Assembly: GCF_002592045.1 (NCBI RefSeq)
Contig: NZ_MEJG01000006.1
Location: 23,211-87,210, forward strand
DNA from: Parasaccharibacter apium
GTDB taxonomy: Bacteria; Pseudomonadota; Alphaproteobacteria; Acetobacterales; Acetobacteraceae
Direction of reading: 5' to 3'
DNA: 64,000 bases
The position numbers were made by a program, and so were the translations under genes. A model generated the notes under the pieces. That model did no database searches. It was given only the letters and a program-made list of their open reading frames with translations, and was not told where the DNA came from. This document shows, in pieces, positions 34,028-43,670 of this stretch; position 1 is the first letter of the stretch, and every line of letters starts with the position of its first letter.

Positions 34028-35821
34028 ATGACAGACCACGTTACACCACCTAAAAAGCCAGATGTTCTCATCATCGGGGCTGGCTGGGCTGGCAGCATCA
34101 TGGCAAAAGAGCTAACCGAGGCTGGCCTGCATGTTACCATGCTAGAGCGCGGGCATGACCATAGCACGGCCGTAGAAGGTGCGTATCCTGAATCGATTGA
34201 TGAATTACGCGGGGCGATACGCAAGCGTCTCTTCCAAAAACTCGCGCGCACTTCTCTGACCATTCGCAACCATCCCACCCAAACAGCCCTTCCCTACCGC
34301 CAACTTGCCGCCTTTCTTCCCGGCGAGGGCGTAGGCGGGGCCGGGCTGCATTGGTCAGGCTGTCACTTCCGCACCACAGAGGATGAACTGCGCCTCCGTA
34401 GCGTAACACAAGAGCGATATGGGCGTAACTTCATCCCAGATGGCATGTTCTTACAAGATTATGGGGTGAGCTATCAGGAGCTAGAACCCTTCTTCGATAA
34501 AGCCGAGAAAGTTTTCGGTACAGCAGGAGAGGCCTCCTCCGTACGAGGGCAAGCTACAGGCGGCGGAAATATTTTTGCGCCTGATCGTTCCGACCATTTC
34601 CCACTACCTCCACTGGCTGATACTTTCTCAGCCAGCCTGTTCCGCAAAGCCGCAACCGAGGTTGGGTTTCACCCTTACAGCATGCCTGCTGCTAATGCCT
34701 CCCAGCCTTACACCAACCCATATGGCTGCCAGATGGGGCCGTGCAATTTTTGCGGTTATTGCAGCGGTTATGATTGTTATCTCTATTCCAAAGCGTCCCC
34801 GAATGTGAACATCCTCCCCGCCCTGCGGCAGGATAAACGCTTCACCCTCATCACACAGGCGCAAGTGTTGGAAATCCTCTTAGATGATGACCGCAAGACC
34901 GCCACAGGCGTACGGTATATTGACCTCACAACACAATCCGAACAGACAATGCAGGCTGACCTCGTCATACTGAGTGCCTTCCAGCTCCATAATGTTCATC
35001 TCATGCTCACCTCAGGCATTGGCCAACCTTATGACCCAGTAACGCAAACGGGGGTGATTGGCCGTAACTTCACCTATCAAACCATTACCTCTTCCCGCGT
35101 TTGGCTGCCTAAAACGCACTTTACCAACCAATTTGTTGGCGCTGGCGGCGGGGGTGTTGCCATTGATGACATCAACCATCCCGGCCTAGACCGTGGGAAA
35201 GCGGGCTTTATTGGTGGCTCACCCATTTGGGTAAACCAAGCAGGGACAAAACCCATCAATGCCGCCCTTAGCAGTGGTGGCAAGGGCGCACCCCGCTGGG
35301 GACACGCTTATAAAACAGCCATGATTGACCAATATCGCCACTCTCTCAGTATTGATGCCCATGGCAGCAATATGGCTTATCGCGATGTGTATTTGGACCT
35401 CGACCCCACATGGCGCAACGCTTATGGCCAACCCATGTTACGCATGACCTTCACATGGAAGGAGAACGACATCCGCATGAATCAATATGCCGTCCAGCAT
35501 ATTGGTCAGATCGCCAAAGCCATGGGGGCCACTAAGATTGCCCTCAATAGCCTCCAACATGGCCAGAACTTTGATAGCCGCCTCTACCAAACCACGCACC
35601 TTAATGGCGGGGTTATCATGGGGGAAAACCCCAAAACCAGTGCGGTGAACCGTTATCTACAAAGTTGGGATGTCTCTAATCTCTTTGTCATTGGCTCTAG
35701 CGCATTTCCCCAAGGGTTAGGCTATAACCCCACCGGGCTGGTGGCCGCGCTGGCTTATTGGTCGGCTTACCATATCCGCCATACTTACCTCCGTAACCCC
35801 GGCCCTATGGTAACCGCATGA
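34028..35821 (+). CDS. GMC oxidoreductase, gluconate 2-dehydrogenase FAD subunit (large)
   Basis: A 597-residue GMC-family flavoprotein. The FAD-binding motif is DVLIIGAGWAGSIMAKELTE near the N-terminus. GEGVGGAGLHWSGCHFR follows near residue 100, and the C-terminal FAD region ends NLFVIGSSAFPQGLGYNPTG. A cysteine cluster CQMGPCNFCGYCSGYDC (about residues 234-250) matches the region proposed to bind a [3Fe-4S] cluster in related FAD-dependent sugar dehydrogenases. It oxidises gluconate to 2-ketogluconate at the periplasmic face. Its stop overlaps the cytochrome gene start (ATGA). Confidence 0.9.
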   Translation: MTDHVTPPKKPDVLIIGAGWAGSIMAKELTEAGLHVTMLERGHDHSTAVEGAYPESIDELRGAIRKRLFQKLARTSLTIRNHPTQTALPYRQLAAFLPGEGVGGAGLHWSGCHFRTTEDELRLRSVTQERYGRNFIPDGMFLQDYGVSYQELEPFFDKAEKVFGTAGEASSVRGQATGGGNIFAPDRSDHFPLPPLADTFSASLFRKAATEVGFHPYSMPAANASQPYTNPYGCQMGPCNFCGYCSGYDCYLYSKASPNVNILPALRQDKRFTLITQAQVLEILLDDDRKTATGVRYIDLTTQSEQTMQADLVILSAFQLHNVHLMLTSGIGQPYDPVTQTGVIGRNFTYQTITSSRVWLPKTHFTNQFVGAGGGGVAIDDINHPGLDRGKAGFIGGSPIWVNQAGTKPINAALSSGGKGAPRWGHAYKTAMIDQYRHSLSIDAHGSNMAYRDVYLDLDPTWRNAYGQPMLRMTFTWKENDIRMNQYAVQHIGQIAKAMGATKIALNSLQHGQNFDSRLYQTTHLNGGVIMGENPKTSAVNRYLQSWDVSNLFVIGSSAFPQGLGYNPTGLVAALAYWSAYHIRHTYLRNPGPMVTA

Positions 35822-37161
35822 CCCATATCTTCCGCACTCCCTTTTATGCGGCACTTTATGCAGCATTAGGGCTGCTTGCCATTTTTTCCTCCCCCCTCAC
35901 CATAGCTCGAGCAGACACCTCCATACCGCCTGCTTTGCTAGAGGAAGGCCATTATCAAGCTATCCTCGGCGATTGCGCTGCCTGCCATACAGCACCGGGC
36001 CGCCCTGATTATAGCGGGGGCTTACCCTTTGAGCTGCCCATCGGCACGATTTATTCAACCAATATTTCGCCAGATCCTGTTCATGGCATTGGCCGTTATA
36101 GCGAGGCAGAGTTTGCCCGCGCTGTCCGGCTTGGGGTGCGTAAAGATGACTCCACACTTTATCCCGCTATGCCGTACCCCTCCTATGCGCGGCTAAGTGA
36201 TGCGGATATCCACGCGCTTTATGTTTATTTTCAACATGGTGTGGCCCCTCAAGCGATAGCACCACCAGAGAATAAAATTAAATGGCCGCTCTCTATGCGT
36301 TGGCCGCTACGCGTTTGGCGGTGGCTCTTTGCCCCTAGCATTCGCTATGCCCAGCAACGCACCAATAGCCAATTCACCGACCCAACCTTGGCACGAGGGG
36401 CCTATCTTGTCGAAGGGCCGGGCCATTGCGGGGCCTGCCATACACCACGCGGCATCGCACTGAATGAAAAGGCCCAAACAGCCCAAGATGGCCCGCTCTT
36501 TCTCTCCGGCGGTGGGGTTGTAGAACAATGGGTTGTCCCCTCCCTGCGGCAAGAAAATCGCACCGGCCTAGGCCGTTGGAGTGAGCAAGATATTGTGGAC
36601 TTCCTCCGTACTGGTCGCGCTCGCCCCGGTGCCAGCTTCGGAGGCATGACGCCTGTTGTCATCCACAGCACCTACGCATTTACAGATAACGACCTCCACG
36701 CGATTGCGCGCTATTTACGCACACTAAGCCCCGCCCGCCCAGAAGCCCCTTGGGTTTATGACCCAAGCACGGCAGACGCCCTACGCCGGGGTGATATCAC
36801 CCAACCCGGCGCACAAACTTATCTAGACCGCTGCGCAGCTTGCCATCGCAGCGATGGGGCTGGTTATGGCACGGTCTTTCCCCCTCTAGCAGGGAACCCT
36901 GTCGTGATGACGGATAATCCCACCTCGCTCATCCATATCATCCTCGCGGGCGAGACAATGCACCCCCTCCCTACCGCGCCCTCTGCCTTTACAATGCCCG
37001 CTTTTGGCGATGCGCTCTCTGACAAAGAGGTCGCAGAGCTTGTAAGCTTCATCCGCCATAGTTGGGGCAATCACAGCAGCAGCGTTAGTGAGGATAAAGT
37101 CCGGCGGCTTCGCCAGCAGATTGCTCACCCCACCGTGCCCCCCATCTTACCGAAAAACTAA
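35818..37161 (+). CDS. Triheme cytochrome c subunit of gluconate dehydrogenase
   Basis: A 447-residue secreted, membrane-anchored cytochrome c. A signal peptide (ALYAALGLLAIFSSPLTIARA) is followed by three c-type heme sites: CAACHT, CGACHT and CAACHR at about residues 53, 203 and 344. Three-heme cytochromes of this size are the electron-exit subunits of gluconate, sorbitol and alcohol dehydrogenases in acetic acid bacteria, passing electrons to ubiquinone. It is translationally coupled to the FAD subunit. Whether the substrate is gluconate or another polyol is an inference from the subunit 3 family. Confidence 0.92.
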   Translation: MTHIFRTPFYAALYAALGLLAIFSSPLTIARADTSIPPALLEEGHYQAILGDCAACHTAPGRPDYSGGLPFELPIGTIYSTNISPDPVHGIGRYSEAEFARAVRLGVRKDDSTLYPAMPYPSYARLSDADIHALYVYFQHGVAPQAIAPPENKIKWPLSMRWPLRVWRWLFAPSIRYAQQRTNSQFTDPTLARGAYLVEGPGHCGACHTPRGIALNEKAQTAQDGPLFLSGGGVVEQWVVPSLRQENRTGLGRWSEQDIVDFLRTGRARPGASFGGMTPVVIHSTYAFTDNDLHAIARYLRTLSPARPEAPWVYDPSTADALRRGDITQPGAQTYLDRCAACHRSDGAGYGTVFPPLAGNPVVMTDNPTSLIHIILAGETMHPLPTAPSAFTMPAFGDALSDKEVAELVSFIRHSWGNHSSSVSEDKVRRLRQQIAHPTVPPILPKN

Positions 37162-37402
37162 GATGAAACCGTCCTGCTATAAGTGACATTATTGTAATAT
37201 AAAATAACGCAAAGAGAGTGCTTCTTTTAAAGAGCATAAAATCAGGAAAAGCCGTCTCCTCTGGTTTTGGCTTGGATACGCTTTGTCTTACAGCGATGTC
37301 ATAAAGCTGACTAAAACCGTATTTAATACGCTAACCCCTCTTTTTTGCTTAAATTACGCCTATAATTTTCTGCCTTTGCAATAACAGGAAACCACCTGCG
37401 TC

Positions 37403-40400
37403 ATGAATGCCATTGTCATCACCGCGCTCAAGCGGCCTCTGACCTTTGTGGTCTTGTCGATCTTGATTGTGATGTTTGGGGTAATGTCTGTTTTTAAAAC
37501 ACCGACAGACGTCTTCCCTAATATCAAAATCCCGGTCGTCTCGGCGGTATGGACCTATGGTGGGATGCTGCCAGAAGAGTTTGCTGGCCGCATCATCTAT
37601 AATTACGAACTCATGGTGACCTCTACCGTAGAGGGCATCGAGCATATGGAGTCCAACTCCTATTACGGGCGCGGGATTGTCACCATCTTCTTCCAACCCG
37701 GGACGGAGATTGGCGAAGCAGAGGCAGAAGTAACCGCAATCTCTCAAACAGTCATCAAGCAGCTGCCGGTGAATATCCCAGCCCCGATGATTATGCGGCT
37801 GGATGCCTCCTCTGTCCCCGTGATTTCACTGCAAATTACCTCCGACAAGCAAACACCATCCGACCTTTATAAATTAGCGATGATTCGCGTCCGGCCCCTT
37901 CTCGTCACGGTAGAGGGCGCGGTGGTACCGCACCCTTATGGCGGGATGGATAGTTTTGTGATGGTCACGCTGAATCAAGACCAGCTCCGCGCTCATCACC
38001 TCTCAGCGATGGATGTGCAAAATGCCATGCATAATCAAAACATCGTCCTCCCCGCTGGTGACCAAAAGATTGATGCTGTGGATTGGATGGTCCAAACCAA
38101 CGCCACCCCTAAGAGCATGAAGGCTATTGGCAATATCCCCGTCAAACGCGTAGGCAATGCCGTCATTTACGTGCGTGATGTAGCCGATGTGTATCGCGGC
38201 GGGCATCCACAAACCAACCTTGTGCTGGTCAAAGGCCGACAAGGCGTTGAGGTTGTCGTCATGAAAAGTGGTGAGGCTTCCACGCTAGATGTCGTGGATG
38301 GTGTGAAAAAAGCCCTCCCCCGCCTACGGGCCGTCTTACCAGATGATGTCAATGTCAGCATCCTCACAGACGCCTCCATCTTCGTGAAAGACGCGATTAA
38401 AGATGTGGTGCGGGAGATGGTCACAGCGGCCTTCCTGACCGGGATTGTGGTGCTGCTCTTCCTTGGCTCGTGGCGGTCCACCGTCATTATTGCCACCTCT
38501 ATCCCGCTGGCCATTCTCTGCTCTGTCATCGGGCTAAGCTGGGCTGGTGAATCCATCAATGTCATGACCCTTGGCGGGCTAGCTCTCGCTGTTGGTATCC
38601 TCGTTGATGATGCCACGGTGATGATTGAAAATATCGATACCCATCTTGAGATGGGTAAAGAGCTTGAGCCTGCTATTATTGATGCAGCGAATCAAATTGT
38701 CACAGCGACCTTTGTTTCCACCACCTGCATCTGCATTGTGTGGCTCCCTCTCTTTGAGCTTGGAGGGGTAGCGGGGTATCTCTTCCGCCCCATGGCAGAA
38801 GCGATCATCTTTGCGATGATCGCCTCTTTTGTCCTCTCTCGGACACTCGTCCCCACTATGGCGAAATATCTGCTCGCTAATCATAACCATGGCCATGATA
38901 TTCCAGATAGAGAGCAGCATATTGCCGATAGCAACGCCGCTGCTGTAGCCGCAGGCCACCCTGCCCAGCGTGGAGATGGGACTAGCCATAACCGTTCCGC
39001 CCCCCTACCAGCACGCAGCGGCTTTATGGGAGCTTGTATCCGCTTCCAACAAAGCTTTGAGGAAAAGTTCAATCTCTTTCGCGATAGCTATTACGCTCTC
39101 CTCGTCCGCTGTGTGGAGCAACGTAAGCTCTTTGTCGGGGTGTTCTTAGGGCTTTCTGTCCTCTCTTTGGGGCTCTACCTCACTGCGGGACGGGACTTCT
39201 TCCCGGAGACAAAATCCAACGCTCTACAAATGCATATGCGTGCCCCACTAGGCACACGTATTGAGGTTGCAGGGCGTATCGCTGCCCTCGTCTCTGACCG
39301 TATCGAGCGTGACCTCCCCGGCCAAGTGGAAGAAATTGTCAGTAATTGCGGCCTGCCAGAAGGGGCGCATAATCAGGCCTTTATCCCAACACCTACCATC
39401 GGCACGCAAGATTGCGACCTGACCATCGCCCTCAAAAATGAGGCCTCCCCGGTATGGGATTATCGTGCCCTACTGCGTAAAGACCTCTCCGCGCAATTCC
39501 CCGGTACGGTCTTTACCTTCCAACCAGCGGACCTGACAGCCAAAATCCTCAATTTTGGCTCCCCCGCGCCGATTGATATTCAAATTAACGGGCCAGATAT
39601 TGCCGATAATTACGACTATGCGCGTAAAATCATCGCCCGCTTACGTCATATTCCCGGCACGGCGGATGTGGTCATCCAGCAAACGATGAAAACACCCACC
39701 TTGATGATTCGTGGTAACCGGACCTTCAGTATGGCCACCGGCCTCACCGAGGCCGACCTCGCCAATAACCAGCTTATGACACTCTCCGGCTCCAGCACGG
39801 TGGACCCGCAATTCTGGCTCGATCCCAGTAATGATGTCACCTTCCCGCTCAATACCTACGTCTCTCAAGACCAGCTCACCCATTTGAGCGACCTGCTGAC
39901 CATCCCCGTCGATAAAGGCGATGGCAACCCAACCGGGACGGGGGACCAGTTGCTCGGCAGCATCAGCACTGTTGTGCCAACAGGCACACCGGGCGAGGTC
40001 TCACATTTTAACTCCATGCCCGAAGTTGATATTTACGTCTCGACCGAAGGGCGCGACCTTGGGGCTGTGCTGGCAGATGTTAAGCAGGTCATCGCCGATA
40101 CCAAGCCCCTCCTGCCCAAAACAGCTGCAACAGACATCCACGGGGCAGCGGTGACGATGTATAGTGCTTATAGCCAACTCGTCCTCGGGCTGATGGTCTC
40201 CATCGTGCTGATTTATCTGCTCATTGTCGTGAACTTCCAATCTTGGACGGACCCTTTCATCATCATCACCGCCCTACCCGGCGCGTTAGCGGGGATTGCA
40301 TGGGCCTTGTTCCTCACCGGGACACGCCTCTCCGTCCCGGCTCTGACGGGGGCCATTATGTGCATGGGGACAGCAACGGCGAACTCCATCCTCGTTGTAT

Positions 40401-40669
40401 CCTTCGCAAGAGAGCGGATTGAGCTCCACGGCGATGCCCTACGCGCTGCAACAGAGGCCGGGCGAGAGCGTATCCGCCCCGTGCTGATGACAGCCCTTGC
40501 TATGATTGTGGGGATGATCCCCATGGCGACCTCTAACTCCACCAATGCTCCCTTAGGCCGGGCTGTTATTGGTGGGTTGATTGTCGCCACACTCTCCACG
40601 CTCCTGTTTGTCCCCTGTGTTTACGCCATCATCCATAACCGTACTGCCTCTCATAAGGAGACCATCTAA
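37403..40669 (+). CDS. RND efflux transporter permease subunit
   Basis: A 1088-residue inner-membrane proton antiporter of the HAE1/AcrB group. There are two repeats of six membrane segments with large periplasmic loops. Segment 4 carries the proton-relay acidic pair in GILVDDATVMIENI. The N-terminus (VITALKRPLTFVVLSILIV, TDVFPNIKIPVV) is typical. A His-rich cytoplasmic or loop insertion (NHNHGHDI, near residue 495) is less usual. The next gene starts within its stop (TAATG). 241 bases upstream hold the operon promoter, for which no clear hexamers were seen. Substrate unknown. Confidence 0.93.
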   Translation: MNAIVITALKRPLTFVVLSILIVMFGVMSVFKTPTDVFPNIKIPVVSAVWTYGGMLPEEFAGRIIYNYELMVTSTVEGIEHMESNSYYGRGIVTIFFQPGTEIGEAEAEVTAISQTVIKQLPVNIPAPMIMRLDASSVPVISLQITSDKQTPSDLYKLAMIRVRPLLVTVEGAVVPHPYGGMDSFVMVTLNQDQLRAHHLSAMDVQNAMHNQNIVLPAGDQKIDAVDWMVQTNATPKSMKAIGNIPVKRVGNAVIYVRDVADVYRGGHPQTNLVLVKGRQGVEVVVMKSGEASTLDVVDGVKKALPRLRAVLPDDVNVSILTDASIFVKDAIKDVVREMVTAAFLTGIVVLLFLGSWRSTVIIATSIPLAILCSVIGLSWAGESINVMTLGGLALAVGILVDDATVMIENIDTHLEMGKELEPAIIDAANQIVTATFVSTTCICIVWLPLFELGGVAGYLFRPMAEAIIFAMIASFVLSRTLVPTMAKYLLANHNHGHDIPDREQHIADSNAAAVAAGHPAQRGDGTSHNRSAPLPARSGFMGACIRFQQSFEEKFNLFRDSYYALLVRCVEQRKLFVGVFLGLSVLSLGLYLTAGRDFFPETKSNALQMHMRAPLGTRIEVAGRIAALVSDRIERDLPGQVEEIVSNCGLPEGAHNQAFIPTPTIGTQDCDLTIALKNEASPVWDYRALLRKDLSAQFPGTVFTFQPADLTAKILNFGSPAPIDIQINGPDIADNYDYARKIIARLRHIPGTADVVIQQTMKTPTLMIRGNRTFSMATGLTEADLANNQLMTLSGSSTVDPQFWLDPSNDVTFPLNTYVSQDQLTHLSDLLTIPVDKGDGNPTGTGDQLLGSISTVVPTGTPGEVSHFNSMPEVDIYVSTEGRDLGAVLADVKQVIADTKPLLPKTAATDIHGAAVTMYSAYSQLVLGLMVSIVLIYLLIVVNFQSWTDPFIIITALPGALAGIAWALFLTGTRLSVPALTGAIMCMGTATANSILVVSFARERIELHGDALRAATEAGRERIRPVLMTALAMIVGMIPMATSNSTNAPLGRAVIGGLIVATLSTLLFVPCVYAIIHNRTASHKETI

Positions 40670-41868
40670 TGGCCAGCATGTCTCGCAACCGTAAATTACT
40701 GCTCGGCCTGATTGCCTTAGTGCTGGGCCTTTACATTGCCTCATTATTGATAGGCCGCATCGCCCATATGGCCCATCTCCATAACGTAGCGGAGGAAAGT
40801 GCCGTCCCCAATGTCGCGGTCATTCTACCTCATAAGGCTGATAGCAAGGTAAGCCTCACCCTCCCCGGCACAATTGACGCATGGTACCAAGCCCCCATTT
40901 ATGCTCAGGTCTCTGGCTATGTGAAAATGTGGTACAAAGATTACGGGGCTGTCGTTCATCAAGGCGATGTCTTAGCCGAGATTAACGCCCCCGCTTTGGA
41001 TGCTCAATACGCCCAAGCGCGTGCTGACCTCGACGCCCAACAAGCCCGCTATAATCTGGCCTCTGTCACGGCTAACCGTTGGCGGGCCATGGGCAAGTCC
41101 CAGGCTGTATCGGGCCAGTCTGTCTCTGTTGCCACAGCGGATGAAAAAGCCGCCCTCGCTACATTAGAGGCTGCCCAACGTAACCTGGACCATTTCGCCG
41201 CATTGGAGAAGTTTAAGCAAATTGTCGCGCCTTTTGATGGCGTGGTAACGGAGCGTTCCATCAATGTGGGGGATTACGTCAATAGCGGTGGGGGCCAGCT
41301 TAATGCCACCGGTGGCGCGTCTGAGCTGTTCACCGTAGCAGATACGCACCGGCTACGCTTGTTCGTCTCCGTACCGGAAATCTTCTCCTACATGCTAACA
41401 GACGGCCTCACAGCGCACATCCATGTCCCGCAATATCCGGGCCGGACTTTTGAAGCCAAGTTCCTCACCGCCTCGCTCGGTTATGACCCTAACACACGGA
41501 CAGCCGTCTCCGAGTTCACCTTGGAGAATAGCGACCATGCCCTCTGGCCAGGGACCTTCGCCTCAGTCGAGCTGAAAGCCAATAATAACGCGGCTCATTT
41601 GCTGAAAATCCCCACCGGTTCGCTCGTCTTTCAAGAAAAAGGCATGCAAGTTGCCACGGTGGATGCAAAAAGCCATGTGCATTTTAAAAATATCCGCGTT
41701 GGTAAAATGGCTGATAGCTCTACAGAGGTCCAAGCGGGGCTTAATGCTGATGACCGCATCATCAATAACCCACCGGCTGACCTACTAGAGGGCGACCCCG
41801 TCCATATCGTCACCCCTGCGCGTGGTTATAACCAAAGCGGCTGGGAAGAATCCGGGGATGATGACTAA
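40669..41868 (+). CDS. RND efflux periplasmic adaptor subunit
   Basis: A 399-residue membrane fusion protein: an N-terminal membrane anchor (LLLGLIALVLGLYIASLLIG), a lipoyl half-motif (YAQVSGYVKMWYKDYGAVVH), an alpha-helical hairpin of about residues 100-170, a second lipoyl half (KQIVAPFDGVVTERSINVGD) and beta-barrel domains. It bridges the permease and the outer membrane channel. It overlaps both neighbours by one base (TAATG), so the three proteins are translated as one unit. Confidence 0.93.
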   Translation: MASMSRNRKLLLGLIALVLGLYIASLLIGRIAHMAHLHNVAEESAVPNVAVILPHKADSKVSLTLPGTIDAWYQAPIYAQVSGYVKMWYKDYGAVVHQGDVLAEINAPALDAQYAQARADLDAQQARYNLASVTANRWRAMGKSQAVSGQSVSVATADEKAALATLEAAQRNLDHFAALEKFKQIVAPFDGVVTERSINVGDYVNSGGGQLNATGGASELFTVADTHRLRLFVSVPEIFSYMLTDGLTAHIHVPQYPGRTFEAKFLTASLGYDPNTRTAVSEFTLENSDHALWPGTFASVELKANNNAAHLLKIPTGSLVFQEKGMQVATVDAKSHVHFKNIRVGKMADSSTEVQAGLNADDRIINNPPADLLEGDPVHIVTPARGYNQSGWEESGDDD

Positions 41869-43544
41869 TGCCTAGCATGACAACCACACCCTCCACCCTC
41901 GCCAGCCCTGTACAAAAAACACGCCATTGGCTGGGACGGTTTGCCCGCCATACAGCCCTTGGGAGTGGCCTGCTGGCCCTCACCGCCCTGGGCGCGTGTG
42001 ACCTCGCCCCACGCTATGAGCCTCCGCATTTTGTCGTGCCTGATAGCTGGCAAGGCCAAGCCCCTTTTGCTGTCGCCCAGCCAGCTGATGCCACCTTACC
42101 TACAAACTGGTGGACCCTCTTGCATGACCCGCTCCTTGATAAGCTAGAGGACCGCGCCATTGCCGAGAATGGCGACCTCCAAGCTGCGGCGGAACGCTTC
42201 CTCCAAGCACGCTCTTTAGTCGCTAAAGCACGCGCGGGCCTTCTGCCTCATCTCAGCCTTGATGTAGGCGGGTCTGATAATAAACAATCAGCCGATAGGC
42301 TCTTTCGTAACGGGGCTACGCTAACCCAAACGCAAGAGGAATATGCAGGCCTGGCCTCATGGGAGCCAGATATTTGGTCCTCCATCCGTAACCGGGTGAG
42401 AATAAACCGGCAAGCTGCTCAACAATCGGCGGCACAATTTGCGATGGCACGCCTCAGCTTGGAGGCCGAGCTTGCAAGTGATTACATCCAGCTGCGCGGC
42501 TATGACGCACAGATTGCTATCTATCAGCAATCCATCGCCTATTATCAGCGTGCGCTTAATGTCACACGCACACAACTGAAATATAAAGCCGCCCCCCGGT
42601 TAGACCTCGCCCGTGCAGAGGCGCAGCTCTACACCACACAAGCCGCGTTATATGACATCCAAGCCGCCCGTGAGGTGACAGAACATGCGATTGCTGTCCT
42701 GACCAATAGTGCGCCTTCTAGCTTCCATATCGACCCGGTAACGGCGTTGGACTTCCACCAACCTTCAATCCCCACCGGGGTGCCATCAGCCTTGCTGCAA
42801 CGCCGGCCTGATATTGCCAGTGCAGAGCGGGAAATGGCCCAAGCAAACCGTGCTATCGGCATTGCGCGCGCCGCCTTTTACCCGCATTTCTCCCTCAATG
42901 CGGATGCAGGTTTTGAGGCCAATGGCTTCAAGCTGGCCAATCTTGCCAACTCCCTCTGGACATATGGCGCACGGATGAACATCCCCCTCTTTGATGGCGG
43001 GATTCACCGTGCTGAGCTGCAACGCTCTTGGTCAGCCTATCGGGAAACACGGGACCAATACCGCACGACCGTCCTCTCGGCCTTCCGCGAGGTGGAAGAT
43101 GGCCTCTCCCGCACCAATCGCCTTGCGTTGGAGAACCAAGCCCTCCAAAAAGCTGTTAATGCGAATATGGAGACCCAGAATATGACCATGACGCTCTACC
43201 AAGGTGGGGTCGGTACATATCTGGATGCTATCTTCAGCCAAGAAAACACCCTCCGCAGCCGCATTGCGCAAGTGGAAGTTGCTACACGGCTTTACCAAGC
43301 AGATGTTGCCTTAATCCGCAGCCTTGGCGGGGGCTGGGATGTAAAAGACCTCCCCAGTATGGGTGAGACCCTCTCGGTCGGGGCCTTCCAATATGAAGGG
43401 CTGCACCACCCCAAACAGGTGGGGGATGTCCATGCCTCCGAGCATCCCGAAGCGCATGAGGACCTCACTCATGATGCCCCCGATGCTGTAGGCCGTGGCA
43501 CCAATGCTCATCTCAAACCGTTGCCCATTGGGGCCATGCCATAA
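41868..43544 (+). CDS. Outer membrane efflux channel (NodT/OprM family)
   Basis: A 558-residue TolC-like channel lipoprotein: the signal ends LTALGACDLAPRYEPP with a lipobox cysteine, and the two repeats of the OEP domain (about residues 60-265 and 275-480) include NGDLQAAAERFLQARSLVAK and LLQRRPDIASAEREMAQANR. The C-terminal extension after residue 490 is His/Asp rich (HHPKQVGDVHASEHPEAHED) and unusual; it might bind metal. It is the last gene of the permease-adaptor-channel operon, followed by a strong terminator. Confidence 0.92.
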   Translation: MPSMTTTPSTLASPVQKTRHWLGRFARHTALGSGLLALTALGACDLAPRYEPPHFVVPDSWQGQAPFAVAQPADATLPTNWWTLLHDPLLDKLEDRAIAENGDLQAAAERFLQARSLVAKARAGLLPHLSLDVGGSDNKQSADRLFRNGATLTQTQEEYAGLASWEPDIWSSIRNRVRINRQAAQQSAAQFAMARLSLEAELASDYIQLRGYDAQIAIYQQSIAYYQRALNVTRTQLKYKAAPRLDLARAEAQLYTTQAALYDIQAAREVTEHAIAVLTNSAPSSFHIDPVTALDFHQPSIPTGVPSALLQRRPDIASAEREMAQANRAIGIARAAFYPHFSLNADAGFEANGFKLANLANSLWTYGARMNIPLFDGGIHRAELQRSWSAYRETRDQYRTTVLSAFREVEDGLSRTNRLALENQALQKAVNANMETQNMTMTLYQGGVGTYLDAIFSQENTLRSRIAQVEVATRLYQADVALIRSLGGGWDVKDLPSMGETLSVGAFQYEGLHHPKQVGDVHASEHPEAHEDLTHDAPDAVGRGTNAHLKPLPIGAMP

Positions 43545-43554
43545 CGCAACACCC

Positions 43555-43600
43555 GCCCCATCGTGATGGTCTCACGTCATGATGGGGCATAGTCTTTTCT
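43555..43600 (+). terminator. Terminator of the RND efflux operon
   Basis: GCCCCATC at 43555-43562 pairs perfectly with GATGGGGC at 43581-43588; an inner TGA/TCA pairing extends the stem. The hairpin is followed by ATAGTCTTTTCTT. It lies 11 bases after the channel gene stop. Confidence 0.8.
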
Positions 43601-43670
43601 TCCTGTTACCCCATACATCTGATAAGCTTGAGAGCACGTTCCTCATCTTTTGCGAAGGAGATGCTCTCTT

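Noticed and set aside
38167..38989. Leftward frames of 136-149 codons opposite the RND permease
   Set aside because: They are antisense shadows, and the sense frame has the membrane segments and proton-relay motif.
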